From Sporobolomyces roseus (taxonomy: Eukaryota; Basidiomycota; Microbotryomycetes; Sporidiobolales; Sporidiobolaceae): a stretch of DNA of 64,000 bases. A model generated the notes under the pieces. The model made no database searches and was not told where the DNA came from. It saw nothing but the letters and a program-made list of their open reading frames with translations. The stretch spans positions 1,054,001 through 1,118,000 of the forward strand of contig JADILM010000007.1 of assembly GCA_016617785.1 (NCBI GenBank), given 5' to 3'. A program made the position numbers and the translations under genes. Shown here one piece after another: positions 20,777 through 33,214 of this stretch; positions within the stretch are counted from its first letter, which is position 1, and every line of letters begins with the position of its first letter.

Positions 20777-23038
20777 ATGAGTACTGTTCCCTCGTCGACC
20801 AACGCGTCGACCACTTTCTCCTCTTCCCCTTCTCACGTCGCTGCAAACAACGACGTCAAGCAATCCACTCCTTCTACTCGAACCAACTCGAGTGGTGCAT
20901 TGGATTTCGATAAACCCAACCTCAAACACCTCAGTAGTTCGTCCCTCGAAGTCGATGAATCAGTCATCCGGGCAGAAGGGGAAGAACGCACGACCCTCTT
21001 TGTGTGGTGGCTTGTGATCGCTGCTGCTACCGGTGGATTACTCTTTGGTTACGATGTGAGTCCGAGAACTCGAAGCATCAATTTCGAATGCGAAACTGAT
21101 GTTTCTCCGTTTTCGGTGTTCACAGACTGGTGTCATCGGAGGTGCTCTCGTTCATCGTGATATCGCTAGTGATCTCAACCGAACTGTCCTCAGCAGTGGC
21201 AACAAAGAGGTAGGTTGATAGTATTCATCAATCGTCTCGTTCCGAAGCGACACTGATTTTTGAAAGCGTCCTTTCCTACAGATCCTCACTTCCGCTACTA
21301 CACTTGGTGCTCTTCTCGCCGGTTTCACTTCGGGTATCCTCGCAGACAAGATCGGTCGTAAACTCGTTATTGGTTTAGCAGACGTTATTTTCATTGTTGG
21401 TGCTGGTACGTCGAACCTTTTCTTCAGTTCTGTTTCAGGACTAGAACTCACGAAAGGGGTCGCACACAGTCATGCAAGCCGTCTCGTTTGGTGAGAACGC
21501 TTATTGGATCATGGCTGTCGGTCGATTGATCATTGGTTTCGGAGTTGGATTCGCTTCTCTCGTCGTACCGTAAGCCGTCCCATCAAGCTACCTCTGAGTG
21601 CAGTTGGTTGATGTAACCCTTACAGTCTCTACATCGGTGAACTCGCACCTACTTCGCTTCGAGGTCGACTCGTTACCCTCAATGTCGTCGCAATCACTTT
21701 CGGTCAAGTCGTCGCTTACTGCCTCAATTTGGCGTTTCAAAACGTTCCTCACGGATGGAGATACATGGTTGGACTAGGTGCAGCACCTCCTGTAAGTTGG
21801 CAAAGAGTTCTCGGATTCGCGATCTGATCAATCACTAATCCGAGCCGATAACCAATCACAGCTCCTTCAAATCGCTCTCATGTCGTACCTCCCCGAATCA
21901 CCTCGTTACTTGCTCCGTCGCGACCGACTCTCGGAAACGATCGATATCCTTCGAAAAGTGTACCCCTTCGCAACCGAGGAACAACTTCACTTGAAAGCCG
22001 AAGTCATCAGGGACTCAGTCAAGAAGAATATGGGACACCAAGGTTCATTCATTCAGACTTGGAAGAGGTTACATTTCGTTGGTGCCAACTTCAGGGGATT
22101 GGTGATTGCTTGTGGACTTCAAGGGATTCAACAACTTTGCGGGTGCGTCTTCGAATTTCTCTCAAACTCTGTTTATCGTTCATCGCTGAGTGTTTGACGG
22201 TCCCTCGGTCGCACAGTTTCAACACGTTGATGTATTACGCTCCGACTCTTTTCGAGAGTGTCGGGTTCGACAATCCTCTCGTGATCGGTCTAGTCATTTC
22301 AATCGTCAAGTGAGTCTGCTCTTCGCGGTCCAGCTCTGCTTTGGGACCAAACTGATCGTTCAGAGTGTCTTCACAGCTTGGCCTTCACTCTCGTCGCACT
22401 AGTCATCATCGACAAAGTAGGTCGACGTCGAATCGCCTGTTGGACTGTTCCCGGAATGTGCGGTGCCCTCATCGTAGCAGCGATCGCTTTCCACTACCTC
22501 ACTCTCAACACTGGTGGACGTCTCCCATCAGCCGGTGAATCCGATGCTGGATTGAACCAGAACTTTTCCCCTCTCGTTTTGACGGCGATGCTCGTATACG
22601 TCGCTTTCTACGCTTCGGGAATCGGTGAGTCGACTTCTCCTCTCAGTCCAAGGATTACGAGACTGAAAACGAGGTCTTTCACTCACAGGAAACATCCCTT
22701 GGCAACAAGGAGAGTTGTTCGAAATGGACGTACGAGGAATGGGGACCGCCCTCTCAACGACCTGTAACTGGGGAGGCAACCTCATTATCGGTTCGACTTT
22801 CCTTTCCCTGATCGACCGAATCACTGCAGCAGGAGCATTCGGTTTCTACGCTGGATTATGTTTCTTGGGTTCGATTTTCGTGATCGCTCTTTACCCCGAA
22901 ACATCAGGATTGAGTTTGGAGGAGACTAGGGAAGTGTTCAAGGATGGATTCGGGATCAAGAAGGCGAACAGGATGAGGAAGATGAAACAGAGCGCTTTGG
23001 CTGATTATCGAGCTGGAGATGCTACCGCCGTCCTCTAG
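20777..23038 (+). CDS. MFS transporter, myo-inositol/sugar type
   Basis: Nine exons (20777-21055, 21126-21209, 21282-21405, 21470-21569, 21626-21791, 21862-22142, 22217-22309, 22377-22624, 22689-23038) give 453 aa. After a cytosolic Ser/Thr-rich tail of about 75 residues come hydrophobic segments consistent with the twelve-helix sugar-porter fold. Family signatures are visible: GLLFGYDTGVIGGAL in helix 1, LADKIGRK in loop 2-3, LPESPRYLLRR after helix 6, LQGIQQLCGFNTLMYYAP in helix 7, DKVGRRR in loop 8-9 and YPETSGLSLEETREVF after helix 12. The block NIPWQQGELFEMDVRGMGT resembles fungal inositol (ITR) porters more than hexose porters. Expected in the plasma membrane as a proton symporter; the substrate is inferred. 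Confidence 0.85.
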
Positions 23039-23391
23039 ATCTTCCCTTCCCTTTCTTCCCTCATTCTTCCCTTCCTCTCCTGTTCGTCGGAATCCTACAA
23101 ACCCCTATTCTCATAGATATTCGCCATTCTCTACCTATAAAAGTCTCGTTTCGTTTCATATCATTTCATATTCTCTTAGATTCTCTATAGACGGCATTTC
23201 TCTCCCTCTTGCATTGCCTCGTAGACTACTCTTTTACACATTACTTAATCTATTCTGCTCGTTCTCATCTTCATCGATTGCGAAACGGAGAGTCAGCGAG
23301 AAGCAAGTCTTTTTTCGAGTTTCGCGCTTTTCTTTCGATTGCACTCAATCTCCTCATGCATGCAGAGTGGCAAGGATATCGTATATAGTAT
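23039..23391. other. Convergent 3' flanks
   Basis: Only the 3' UTRs of the transporter (plus) and the glycosyltransferase (minus) are expected here. AT-richer runs around 23140-23240 may carry poly(A) signals. Nothing else was recognised. Confidence 0.5.
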
Positions 23392-24855
23392 TCAATCGTG
23401 GTATCGTTCTACTTTCTCCATGACGGGTTTCAAGACCATCTCGTCTATATATCCACCCTTTGGAAACCCTTTATCCCATCTATTGTGTAAATGAACCGCC
23501 CACACGCTATCCACTTTACTCTTCACATCCTCCCACCTTCCTATTCCCCACCTCTTCTCAGCCCTCGTATCCCCGAATGGATCCGGTAGTCGATTGTCCA
23601 ATCGACATGAAACTCCATCCGTGAAACAATAAGGGAGGATCTTGAATGGACGTATACCAGAGGAGAGGAGGGATCGGTACACTTTGTGATAGAGTCGAGA
23701 ACCCCAATCTACTGAGTTTTTGGAAGGCGGTGGCGAGGTAGACATGACGTGAAGCATTTCGCAGAGGTATGGCGAGGATTCATAGAAATGCATCATCGCT
23801 CCATTCAAAGGTTGATAGATCTTATCTAGACACTCATTTGGAAACTCCTCATCAGTATTAAGAGAGCAAAGAGAAGGGTTAAAAGGGAAAAAAAGAAGCG
23901 TTACCGTAACAATCCCATTGAGTGACCCATTCATGTTCTCCCAGGACCCTCAAATCTCTGCCAGTCAAAATCGTATCGAAATCAATCCAAATCCCTCCTT
24001 TCCTATAGAGTACCAAGATTCTGACTAAATCCCCATCGACCCAAGCTTGTCGATCCGCCATTTCCAACAAACTATTACTTTCCATCGGAGTACCTCTTGC
24101 TAATTCCCTCTTATCGACTCTCTCGACTCTGAGACGATCTCGATACAACGCGAAGAGGGGTTCAAGGATGGGTAAACTCGTGACTTGAGAGGGATTCGGT
24201 GCGTTGGTCCAAAAAGTTACGCTCGTTGAATGTTTGTCCTGAGTAGCGAGGATCGAATGGAGTAAAGCGATTTGTCGTGCTCCTAATGGTAAGAGGTCGT
24301 GTCTCCAGTATAAATGAAAGATTGTGTGTCGAGGTAAGATCATTTCGTTTGTCGGATGTCGAGGAAGAGTAGAAGCGAAATCGTAGCAATCTCTTCCCAA
24401 GGGAAGGTTGATACCGGGGTGGAGATCGATGTAGGAAGGGGCATGTGCGAGGGATTGATTGTAGGAAGTTTGGGAGAGGTGGGAAGGGGAGAAACAGGTT
24501 GAAGAGGAAGGGTGGATGGGGAGAATAGTTTGGCGGATCCACTTGCGAGAGAATAGTTGTAGTTCTATGTGTAGTTCGTAACGGTAGAGGAAGAGGAGGA
24601 TCTACCGGAGAGGAGTGGGCTTGAGAATGATGAGGAATTTCGAGGAATGAGAGAGGGCAACATGTAACGCACTGAAAGCAAGAGGGTAGCTATAGTCCAT
24701 TTCAATAACTTCGATAGAGTCCACCTTGAAGCTATGGTTGGTCTCCTTCTCGTAGTGAGCGAGTCGTGTTCCCTTTCTCCTCCATCTAATAATCCAGATG
24801 GATTCCTCTTGTGAACACTCCGAGAGAACATCTGGTTCAGAGAGAATGAAGACAT
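23392..24855 (-). CDS. Golgi-type DXD glycosyltransferase
   Basis: Exons 24855-24673, 24601-23905 and 23825-23392 give 437 aa. It is a type II membrane protein: a basic N-terminal tail, then one hydrophobic span near residues 50-70 (LLKWTIATLLLSILLFLYRY) that is only restored by splicing a 71-nt intron. The catalytic region has GGIWIDFDTIL, with the DXD at residues 268-270 that binds the metal and nucleotide sugar. It then has the WDCYDKIYQPLNGAMMHF block, again restored by the second intron (79 nt). This is the Gly_transf_sug/alpha-1,4-glycosyltransferase (A4GALT-like) superfamily. The end (VWAVHLHNRWDKGFPKGGYI) fits the family. The sugar and acceptor are unknown; a role in glycolipid or cell-wall glycan synthesis in the Golgi is inferred. 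Confidence 0.85.
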
Positions 24856-24950
24856 AAGTCGGGTCTACCGGTACATTGAAGTCGAGAAAAGTAAAGTCAA
24901 AGTGAACAAGACAGAGAGAGAGAGAAAGTTGATTCAATTCAATAAATGAT

Positions 24951-26295
24951 CTATGCTAATACTGAAAAGTCTCCTAATCCGTTGACTACATAAGTTGGAA
25001 CTGCTACTGCTCCTTCTCGCTCGAAATCAGGTCGTTTGTTCACTCCTGCGAGAGAGAGGTTGAAAAAAGTCAGAATTCGCTTCGCAACGATTGAGTCTAC
25101 AGAAGAAGGGGTGCTTTTACCTGTCAGTACCATGAGAGTATCGATACCACCTTGGACACCAAACTTGATATCCGTATCTAAACGATCTCCAACCATAATT
25201 GTCCGTGATTTCTCCAATCCAAATCTGTGAACTCGCAAAAAAAATCGCTTAGCTAACCGTCGAAAGTGCTGAAGAAGTAGAGCGGAACTCACGTCGATAA
25301 GATACTTTCCAACATTGCATACTCTGGTTTGCCAATCACCAGCGGATCTCTGCCAACACAACAAGTCAACGGAGCAATCGTCGAACCCGCGCCTATTTCA
25401 TTTTCGAAAAACTCGTCAAACTACGCTCTTCAAGAAAGTTCAAGGAGGAGGAAGAACTCACCAGGATACACGGAACCGTGAGTTGGGAAAGTCGAGTCCA
25501 AGTTTGTAGCGATGAACAAACAACCCTCATTCTCCTTCAAGTATCGATGAGCTTTCGCGATCTTCTTGTAATTGATATGCATATCCAATCCGCACACTAC
25601 CGCACCGACTTCCTTGTCTTCGACGATCGAAGAGAAATCCATCAAGTCGACAAAAACGTTATCCTCTGGATCCTGTAGCCTCAACTTGATGAGTGAATGG
25701 CGAATATGAGAGGAGGGAGAAAAAGTTACGGTTCCACCTGAATGTTTGATCCCTACCGCGTCCAACTCCTCTTCCAACCCTCTCTCTCCGATCACATAAG
25801 CTTTCTTATCACTCGGGAACTTCAACACGTTCTTCAAATAAGCAGCCGCTGCAAATGCACTCGTAAAAATCTCTTCCTATTTTCTCATCTCAACCCACTT
25901 TCTTCAGCTCTCGCTCAACTTGAGAAAGAAAGAGTAGGGGGATGGATGCTCAACTACTTCAGCCTTGATCCCCATCTTGTCAAATTTAGTTTTGTTGGAT
26001 TGACGAGATTTCGTTGCGTTGTTGGTAACGAAAAAGATTCGTTTGTTTTCATCTCTCAGGTATTGGAGAGTCTCTTTGGAGTTGCCAATGATCTCGTCCC
26101 CTTCCCAAATCACTCCATCGCAGCTGTGTTGAGGAAAGAGCAGAGGTGATAATGATGACATTTTGAAAGATCAGTTTCCTATGGGAGAGAGAGAGCAAGG
26201 GAGGGAGAGAGGACGTACTCGAAGAGAAAGTTGTCATATTTATCTATGAGGGATTTATAGTCTGAAGGAGAAGAGAGCGTTTGAGCGGATGACAT
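24951..26295 (-). CDS. PHO13: PHO13-type phosphatase (4-nitrophenylphosphatase / phosphoglycolate phosphatase)
   Basis: Seven exons: 26295-26219, 26123-25958, 25876-25730, 25672-25462, 25392-25293, 25224-25121 and 25045-24951, giving 299 aa. HAD superfamily, subclass with a C2 cap. Motif [12 protein letters not shown] has the nucleophile Asp26 and acid Asp28; motif II is [11 protein letters not shown]; Lys of motif III is in [10 protein letters not shown]; motif IV is [13 protein letters not shown]. These match yeast Pho13 and mammalian PGP, which remove metabolic side products such as 2-phosphoglycolate, 4-phosphoerythronate and 2-phospholactate in the cytosol. The 57-nt third intron is a multiple of three without a frame stop, so its retention would give a longer in-frame protein. 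Length is normal for the family. Confidence 0.92.
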
Positions 26296-26718
26296 TGTTG
26301 GGTGATAAGGAAGTGAGAGAGGGACGTATTTCCGTCGCTAAGTCATGAAAGTCAAAATTCGCTACTTCATTTCCATCTCTCGGCTCGCAATGGTATGGAG
26401 AAAAAGGGAGAGAGTACGCGACAACAATGCTAAGCTGCGAGTGATTGCAAGTATAAGTGAAAAAAGGAGCGACTAAAAGGGGGGGAACTAAGGATGAAAG
26501 GGAAACGAAAGACACCAGATAAGTATTATTTTTTCGATGGCTGATAAACCCAAGAGCGAGACAAGAGAACGAGAGGAAGGAGAAGGAGAAGGATATGCGG
26601 CAGTCAAGTAAGGTGTGTAAGAGAAGAGATGTTGAAACCCGAATATGAAACCCTGAAAAGCGCAAACTAGTGTAAAGAAGGAGTGTCTAGAGGTGAGAGG
26701 GGAGATAGTGAGAGGGTT
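26296..26718. promoter_or_regulatory. PHO13 upstream region and ERG6 3' flank
   Basis: Both neighbours are on the minus strand. Purine-rich on the plus strand; poly-A/G runs near 26460 and 26530. No ORF or motif with support. Confidence 0.4.
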
Positions 26719-28328
26719 TTAGTTGTCCTTGTTCTCGGGCTTCTTGCAGACGAAAAGCATCATGGGAGTGAAAAGGTTTTGTTCAGCTCCGGCCTAAGAT
26801 CATCGAAAATCAGTTCGCTAGTTCTCTCGAGCTTGACAAACGAGGTTGGGAAACGCACGACAAGAGCATCGGCAGCAATCTTGAGAGTCTCTTGAACGTC
26901 CCAGGTACCTTTGGGAACGATTCCGAACTTTTCGAACAACCAAACACCTTTTCCAGTCAATCCACGTCCCCATCCAGTCATCCTCCAGCTGTACATGAAT
27001 CACCATCTCCAGGTTAGCGATATTGCGAGACCTGAGAAGAGGAGAACGACGTACAGAGTAGCGAGATCCCACCAAGTTTGTGCCATTCTCAAATTTCCAG
27101 TCAACGAGTAGTACCAAGGAACCTCACTGTCATGCTTACCAAGTTGCATCAGTAACAGACGTCGAATGATGCGAGCGAGAGTAACCACTGACTCTCCACG
27201 ATCGGCCAAATCTTCCTCGTGCACAATCTCGTACCCAACAGTCTTGATCGCTTGCCTGCATCGATCAATCGACCTCATCTCGGGAATTCCATCTCCCAAC
27301 TCGATATCGTGTGCGATCTTCTTGTGAACTGGGTTCGAGGCATCCCATTTCTCAGTCATGCACCATTCGTACATCGCGAACTAGAATGAACGAACTCATC
27401 AAGTCAGCTTGTGGGTTGGGTGGTAAGAAAGAAAAAGAAGACTTACAGTTCCTCCAGGTTTGAGAACCTTGAAGATCTCTCCGTAAACTCCCTCCCAACT
27501 AGGAGCGTGGCAAGTAGCCTCAATAGCGCTGTGGTTCGGAAACGACGACATCAGCTTCTACGACTGAGAGAAGGATAGAGGCGAGACTGTGACTCACTAG
27601 ACAGCATCGAAAGAGTTGGGACCGAATTGTTCAGAAAGTTTCATGAAATCACCCTTGACGAACGAAACTTGATCTGCGAGTCCAGCTTTCTCGGTGTACT
27701 TGTTCGCGCGTCCAACTTGGAAAGCGTTGTTGTTCAATCCGACGACTGCACACTCGACCGACACCCTGATCAGTCTCGAATCGCCTGATCGGAAAAAGAG
27801 AAATTGGGAGAGAGAGAGTTTTTTACCTTCAACATCTGCGAATCGAGCGATTTCTCTCGCTGGACCTCCGACACCACATCCTACGTCGAGTACACGGAAT
27901 TTGGGTTTGAGTCCAGCTTGTAAAGCGAGGTAGTGTTCGTGACGAGCGATAGCTTGGTAGAAAGGTTCTCCTTTGTAGTATCGACAGAAATGGAAACTAG
28001 TTCCCCAACCGTACTCGTACAATTCAGTAGCACCCTATTTAGCCATTGTCATGCGAGGTGTGAGCTGCTGGTTGAACACGTTTTTTCTTCGAAACATAAT
28101 TGTTGGTTGAGAGTTGTTTGGGAGACTCACATCGTAGTAACCATTGACTACATCTTTGTAACTGGCATTTCGAGCATCCGTGTTCTCGGCAGAATCTTCT
28201 GCTCCCTTCCAGTGTTGAGTGTAGTTGGCGATTCCGGCGCGGTTCCTAGCATCTCCTTTCGAAGATTGAGTAGTGAGGGCGCTGGAACTAGCTCCGTTCT
28301 TCGACTTGACTTCGGGGGCGTTGACCAT
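26719..28328 (-). CDS. ERG6: Sterol 24-C-methyltransferase
   Basis: Eight exons: 28328-28131, 28034-27834, 27752-27598, 27528-27447, 27380-27189, 27122-27055, 26988-26859 and 26793-26719, giving 366 aa. It adds the C-24 methyl group to zymosterol or a related sterol, using S-adenosylmethionine, in ergosterol synthesis on ER and lipid droplets. Visible signatures are the sterol-binding region [14 protein letters not shown], the SAM motif [24 protein letters not shown] and [10 protein letters not shown] (with the conserved Glu). The C-terminal block [15 protein letters not shown] leads into a normal fungal Erg6 tail. Two splice sites are less certain: the donor GTTGAA at 27833 was chosen because it restores [13 protein letters not shown], and the acceptor at 27123-27124 was chosen for frame. 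Confidence 0.93.
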
Positions 28329-28897
28329 CTTGTACTGTTGTTGTATCTACGCGTGTTATCGGGGTCAGTTAAGTGTGTTGATGTGGAGGGAGGAGCGTGT
28401 TTTCTTTTTGAAGAAGAAAACATTTGAAATGTTGGGGTTGGGGACTAACAGGTGAGATAGAGAGAGTAGAGGAGCTCTGTTGAGGAGCAAGAGTTAAAGT
28501 CTCTGTTGAGAGAGGTTGAACGAGTGTGGGAGGAGGAGGGGGAGAAAGGGAGGGAGTCCTGAGGCGATCCTTTTTGACAGCGCCTCGGACGTCGGAAGCG
28601 AAAAAAACTTTCTCGTTCGATGCTCGCTATTCGCTCTCGCAAATCTGCCCCTCTCTTTCATACGACTCAGTTCGACTTTCGGGGTGATCAGAAGCTCTTA
28701 CCGCACCAGCAGAACCCCGCGAGAGCGAAAAAAATAGCGATAGAAAGGGCTCATTTCAAGTCATGCGATCGTTTCGTTTTCCCTTTCTTCACAAGCAAGA
28801 GCAAATTCGAACCTCATTTTGACACCTGACATCTCGAGGGATTGATTATCTTTCGTCCATTCCCAATAGCGAGCAGGTTTCCCGGGTTTATGGAGGT
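28329..28897. promoter_or_regulatory. ERG6 leader with candidate intron, and upstream region
   Basis: On the minus strand, GTTAGT at 28449 and CGCGTAG ending at 28347, with TTAACTGAC as branch site, suggest a 103-nt 5' UTR intron ending about 20 bases before the ERG6 start. The rest holds the ERG6 promoter and the 3' flank of the next minus-strand gene. No other feature was seen. Confidence 0.45.
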
Positions 28898-29432
28898 CTA
28901 AACGTTGAAAACAAAGTCGAACGCCATCAGATCAGCGTGCTTGCGATCCTTGATCCGAAACGTACGACAGGTGAGAGTCGAGGCCTTGTCAATATTGACG
29001 ACAAGAGTTTCAGGTAGGCGGCTTCCAGCGGCTTCGAGGTCGAGAAGAGCAGCGATGCAATCCTGTGAAAGAAACGAAAACGATCAAGGTCGACGATTAC
29101 GATCAGAGTTGACTCGATTCGCTCACCGTGACTTTGTCCTTGACGTCTTCGTTCTTGTAGTGAGCTAGAGCGGCGTCCTTGTCGTCCGCACTAGTACACC
29201 GTCGCGACAAGGGTCAAGTCGCCTCGAATTTCTGAAAGAAAGCGAAATCAACCTCTGCTCACCTCGTTCCTCCCAATTTGAAGCTGTACTGAACGAAAGA
29301 GCGACTCTTCTCGATGAACACGAATCCAGCATCGTCGGGTAGAAGAGGTTGCAAGCGAAGTGTTTGAGAACTCGAAGAAGCGAGAGTTTGAGACGAGGGA
29401 ACAAAGCTAATTTTCCGAGCCAGTTCCGGCAT
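28898..29432 (-). CDS. Small protein of unknown function
   Basis: Exons 29432-29263, 29190-29127 and 29062-28898 give 132 aa, with both introns (72 and 64 nt) in phase. No family was recognised. The C-terminal half looks like a compact alpha/beta domain: a helix DKVTDCIAALLDLEAAG, then strand LPETLVVNID, then TCRTFRIKDRKHADLMAFDF. The N terminus is Ser/Gln-rich but not clearly a targeting peptide. The strict agreement of three exons argues for a real gene despite its size. It is divergent from HET-C, with 225 bp between the two starts. Confidence 0.7.
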
Positions 29433-29657
29433 GTGTAGGAGTCACGAGCAGTAGATTGGGAGCTTGGTGGCAGTGTATTTGGGTCATGGTAGGAAGCAAC
29501 CTTCGAAATTGCTGTGCAAGTTCGCTTCATCTCCTTCACTTCACTTTCAGTTCACTGGAGTTCCCCGACATCTCAGCGACACACAGACACACTACCGTCA
29601 CTCCCAGTAACACAGCGCAACACTTAGAAACCTCTTTCTCCAATTTCAGCGTCATCG
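29433..29657. promoter_or_regulatory. Short bidirectional promoter
   Basis: Only 225 bp separate the start of the 132-aa protein (minus) from HET-C (plus), so both leaders and promoters must share it. No TATA box or known factor site is evident. The ACACAGACACAC run at 29580-29591 is the only notable simple element. Confidence 0.5.
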
Positions 29658-32600
29658 ATGGGTTCTTCATCTCGTGGAAGCTACACGCTTCCAATCCTCT
29701 TCGCAGTCATCTGTAAGTCTCCCCTTAGAACTCTCCTATCAGTGGCTTGCTGATGGGAAGTTTGAACAGGCGGTTTGGCTTTACTTCCTTCGGCTCATGC
29801 GTTCGGAGCTGGAAAGTGAGCCCTCCTTCTACCCTCTTGCACCTAGACTTGACCTGACACGCTGTTCAGCATTCCCGCTTTCTCGTTTCTCGAGGGCAAG
29901 GCGTTCAGGCATGGTGATATCGAAGTAAGGAGAACTCTCGTTTCGATTCTCGAAGACTTGACTTGAAAGCTGATTCGTCCTGGATTCTTCTGCTCGTGTT
30001 AAAGGATATCCTCGCAGAGTTAATCAAGAAGAGTGGTGGATTCCTCGGAAGGGGTTCAAAGTTCGGTGGACTCGACATCAAACGAGTTTATTTCGGTTCG
30101 TTCTCGCTTTTCACTGCTCTCTTCGCCAACTTGTGTGCTCAAACGATGTTTGACGATCTAGGTAACTGGTTGAGGGATTACTCGCAAGCTATGGATATCG
30201 CTGGTCTATCGAAACTCTCGAAACAAACTATTCTCAATCTCGTAAGTTTTGTGGTTTCGCAGATTGCATCTGTTTCAGCTGCTCAGTCTCCGAATCTGTC
30301 ACTCGCAGGTAATGGCTCTCGGCTTCCTCGCTCACGGATACGCTACCGGTGAATTCGAAGTCACCGACGAACGACTCGGCGTTTATCTTTGTACTGAACA
30401 TGTGAGTTCACTGTCTCTTTCTCTCGCTTCGAAGGACACCGCACCTGACTCACAGCAAATCGTCGTTGGAATAGATTGACAATCCCAAGTATGCCATTCT
30501 TCGCCCCCTCATGCATACGAAACACGTTAACTGACGTTGATTCTTCGATTCCATAGGGGTTACGCTGTAAATAATGCCCCTCTTCCCCTGCTCTCCGCAC
30601 CCTCATTGACCGACTCTGTTCCTTCTTCGATATAGTCTGATCAACCAGGAGGAGATGCCCGTCACGTTGACCCTCGTCTTCGAGGTCCCATCGATCCCCG
30701 AGAACTCGAGATCGATCCTCGAACCGGAATGAAGAACTACATCGCCAACGAGCAAGGTGGATGGGATACTTCCTCGAGACTCGTCAGGGAACACATCAGA
30801 AGATGCATCGATTTGGGAAGAAGAGCTAGGAACGGAGGTAGTGAGGCAGACACTTATGAGTCTTACCGATTGTGCGTACGGGGTCTTTCACAGTTGAGCT
30901 ACTCCAGCTGACGTTTGCATTTCCTCCGTTGCGCAGACTCGGAACTCTCCTCCACACACTCGAAGATTGTTAGTTGATTCTTCCACAGTATCCGCTTCGA
31001 CTGCTGAACTGATGATGATTTGATTCTCCAGTCCCCGCCCATTCGAACTGGACCGAGTTGTCGTTACAACGTCTAGGATACCACCAAGTCTTCGCTCACG
31101 TCGGAGATCAAGTCAAAATCCAAACTCCTGCTGGTCCTGCTCCTCCTCTGGTCACTGGTACTTTCGGTGGAAGTGATTTCGTTCACTCGCTCTTGGGTGA
31201 AGCTACCGATCACATCTCGTCGGCATCGTAGGTCACAAACTCTGTCAGACGTTTTGGACCTAAGGGCTGACCTTGAGTTGCTGATTCTACAGCGTCTCTG
31301 ACTTGTCGAAAGCTATGGATGGCGTGAGTAGTCTCTTCTTGTCAGCATGTCTCGTCGACTCACGCTAAACAGAGAGCATCTCTCTCACAGGCCAAAACTC
31401 GTTCAATGGACGGATCAAGCTCTTCTTCAACTCTCGCCAAACTCCTCTTTGATCTTCCTGGAGGATCCGGCTCCGACCTCTCCCGCGAAATGAACGATGT
31501 CGAGAACATTCGTACTCGAGCTGCGAGCGGTCAGATGGACAATATGAGTCCTCAGGAGCTCCACGCTACTCTCTGGAAGGTTCTCACTTTCCGTGACAAC
31601 CTCGTCAAGGGAATGGAGAACACTATCGAAAAGATTGGTCTCTCATCAGTCGTCGAGAAGATCACGAACTCGGTCAACGCTTTCGTCTTCACTACGATCG
31701 AGCCTCTCCTCAAACCTATCATGGGTCAAGCTACTCAAGTTCTCGGTCAAGGATCTGCTGCCGTCTTGAACAACTCGGAACAATACGAAGTTTTCGACAA
31801 CCCTCGCGCTTCCGATCCTACTCACTCCTTCCTTTCGAAAGATCACTTCGGACTCATCCTCAACGAGCCCGCTGGGAACCTGTACGCTTTCCTCTCTTTT
31901 CTCCGATTTCATGAGATTCCAAGCTGACGAAACCTTTCGTTCTCCATCGACAGTGCTGTCATCATCCTTCGACACGCCGTCAACCTTATCGTCAAGGCAT
32001 GGGACGATAACAGCATGAACGTCGATCAAGTCGCCAAAGATAGTGAGTTCCTTTTCTGCTTCGACTATTGTGCTCTGAGACTGACCTCGCTTTCATGTAG
32101 TCCTCTCCGCTCTTCACCATCCTTACTTCTACGATGACAATTCCTCCGTTCAGCGTGAGATGGGTGCTTATCTCAAATCGTGGATTGATGGGCAATCTGG
32201 GGAAGACAAGCGATACATCCTCAACGCTCTTACGAAAGATTCCGTTCGCAACCACAAGAACAAGCGAAAGGGACAACCCGAGGATCAAGTCGGTCACGGG
32301 TGCGGAGGACAGTACAACAGTGTCTTGATGCCTCAAGGTGTCGGCGCTTTCGCTCAACAACACATTCCTGGAGCTTCGACTGTTATGGGTGGATTCAACT
32401 CGGTACAGCAGACTTACAACTCGTTCGGTGGAGGAGGAGGTCATCAAGGAGGAAGGCGAGACGTCGACGAGTACGGAGCTCCCGGAGGATTCGCTCATCG
32501 TGAGTTTATCCAGCCTTTCAATCAAGGTGCTCTCATCGATTTCTGACCCATTGTTTAATCTTCCAGCTTCCGGTGGACCTCCACCAGTCGCTCACGGTGC

Positions 32601-33039
32601 CGCTTCCGACTTCTACAGCGGTTCTCAATCTTCCTCGAATTACGACAACTCTTCGTCAAACTACAACGCCCCTTCGTCTCGCTACGATAACCCTCCTTCT
32701 CAGTACAATAACTCCTCGTCCGGATTCCCTCAACCTCAACATCATCAAGGTGGAGGACATCATCAGCAAGACTCGTCTTACGGTCACCCTGGAGGGTTTG
32801 CTCCCCAAAACCAATTCGGTGGACCTCCTCCCGAGCAACAATATGGCGGAGGGGGAGGATACCCAGGACAACCTCATCACGGAGGAGGAGGAGGAGGAGG
32901 AGGAGGTTACCCAGGTCAACAGCAGCAACATCACCAGAATCAAGGAGGTTTCCAACAACCTGGAGCTTACCAGAATCAAGGGGGATATCAACAAGGTGGA
33001 GGAGGAGGGGGATACGGAGGAGGGTCATCTTACTACTGA
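29658..33039 (+). CDS. HET-C-type heterokaryon incompatibility protein homologue
   Basis: Sixteen exons give 796 aa: 29658-29712, 29770-29815, 29870-29924, 30005-30095, 30162-30241, 30309-30401, 30475-30488, 30557-30566, 30636-30871, 30937-30968, 31032-31227, 31293-31323, 31391-31881, 31954-32042, 32101-32499 and 32567-33039. The order follows Neurospora HET-C. There is a signal peptide (SYTLPILFAVICGLALLPSAHA), then the conserved N-terminal HET-C domain (VYFGNWLRDYSQAMDIAG, ALGFLAHGYATGEFEVT, LLHTLEDFPAHSNWTEL), a long helical region, and a Gly/Gln/His-rich low-complexity tail. In Neurospora allelic differences in het-c trigger cell death after hyphal fusion; in basidiomycetes the role is not established. 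Exons of 14 and 10 nt (30475-30488, 30557-30566) are fixed by frame. Confidence 0.88.
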
Positions 33040-33214
33040 ATGAACTAGAGACGGCGTCGTTGGAGAAGAGAGAATTTGAATTTTCGTAGGATACAGTCCA
33101 AGCAGTACAAATTTCGTTTTCTATCTCAGCTTTCTCATGACTCAGTCGGAAGGCAATCTCGGTTGTGCGTAGATCAATGTCAATATCTCAACAGGGACTT
33201 GAGACTCGACTTTT

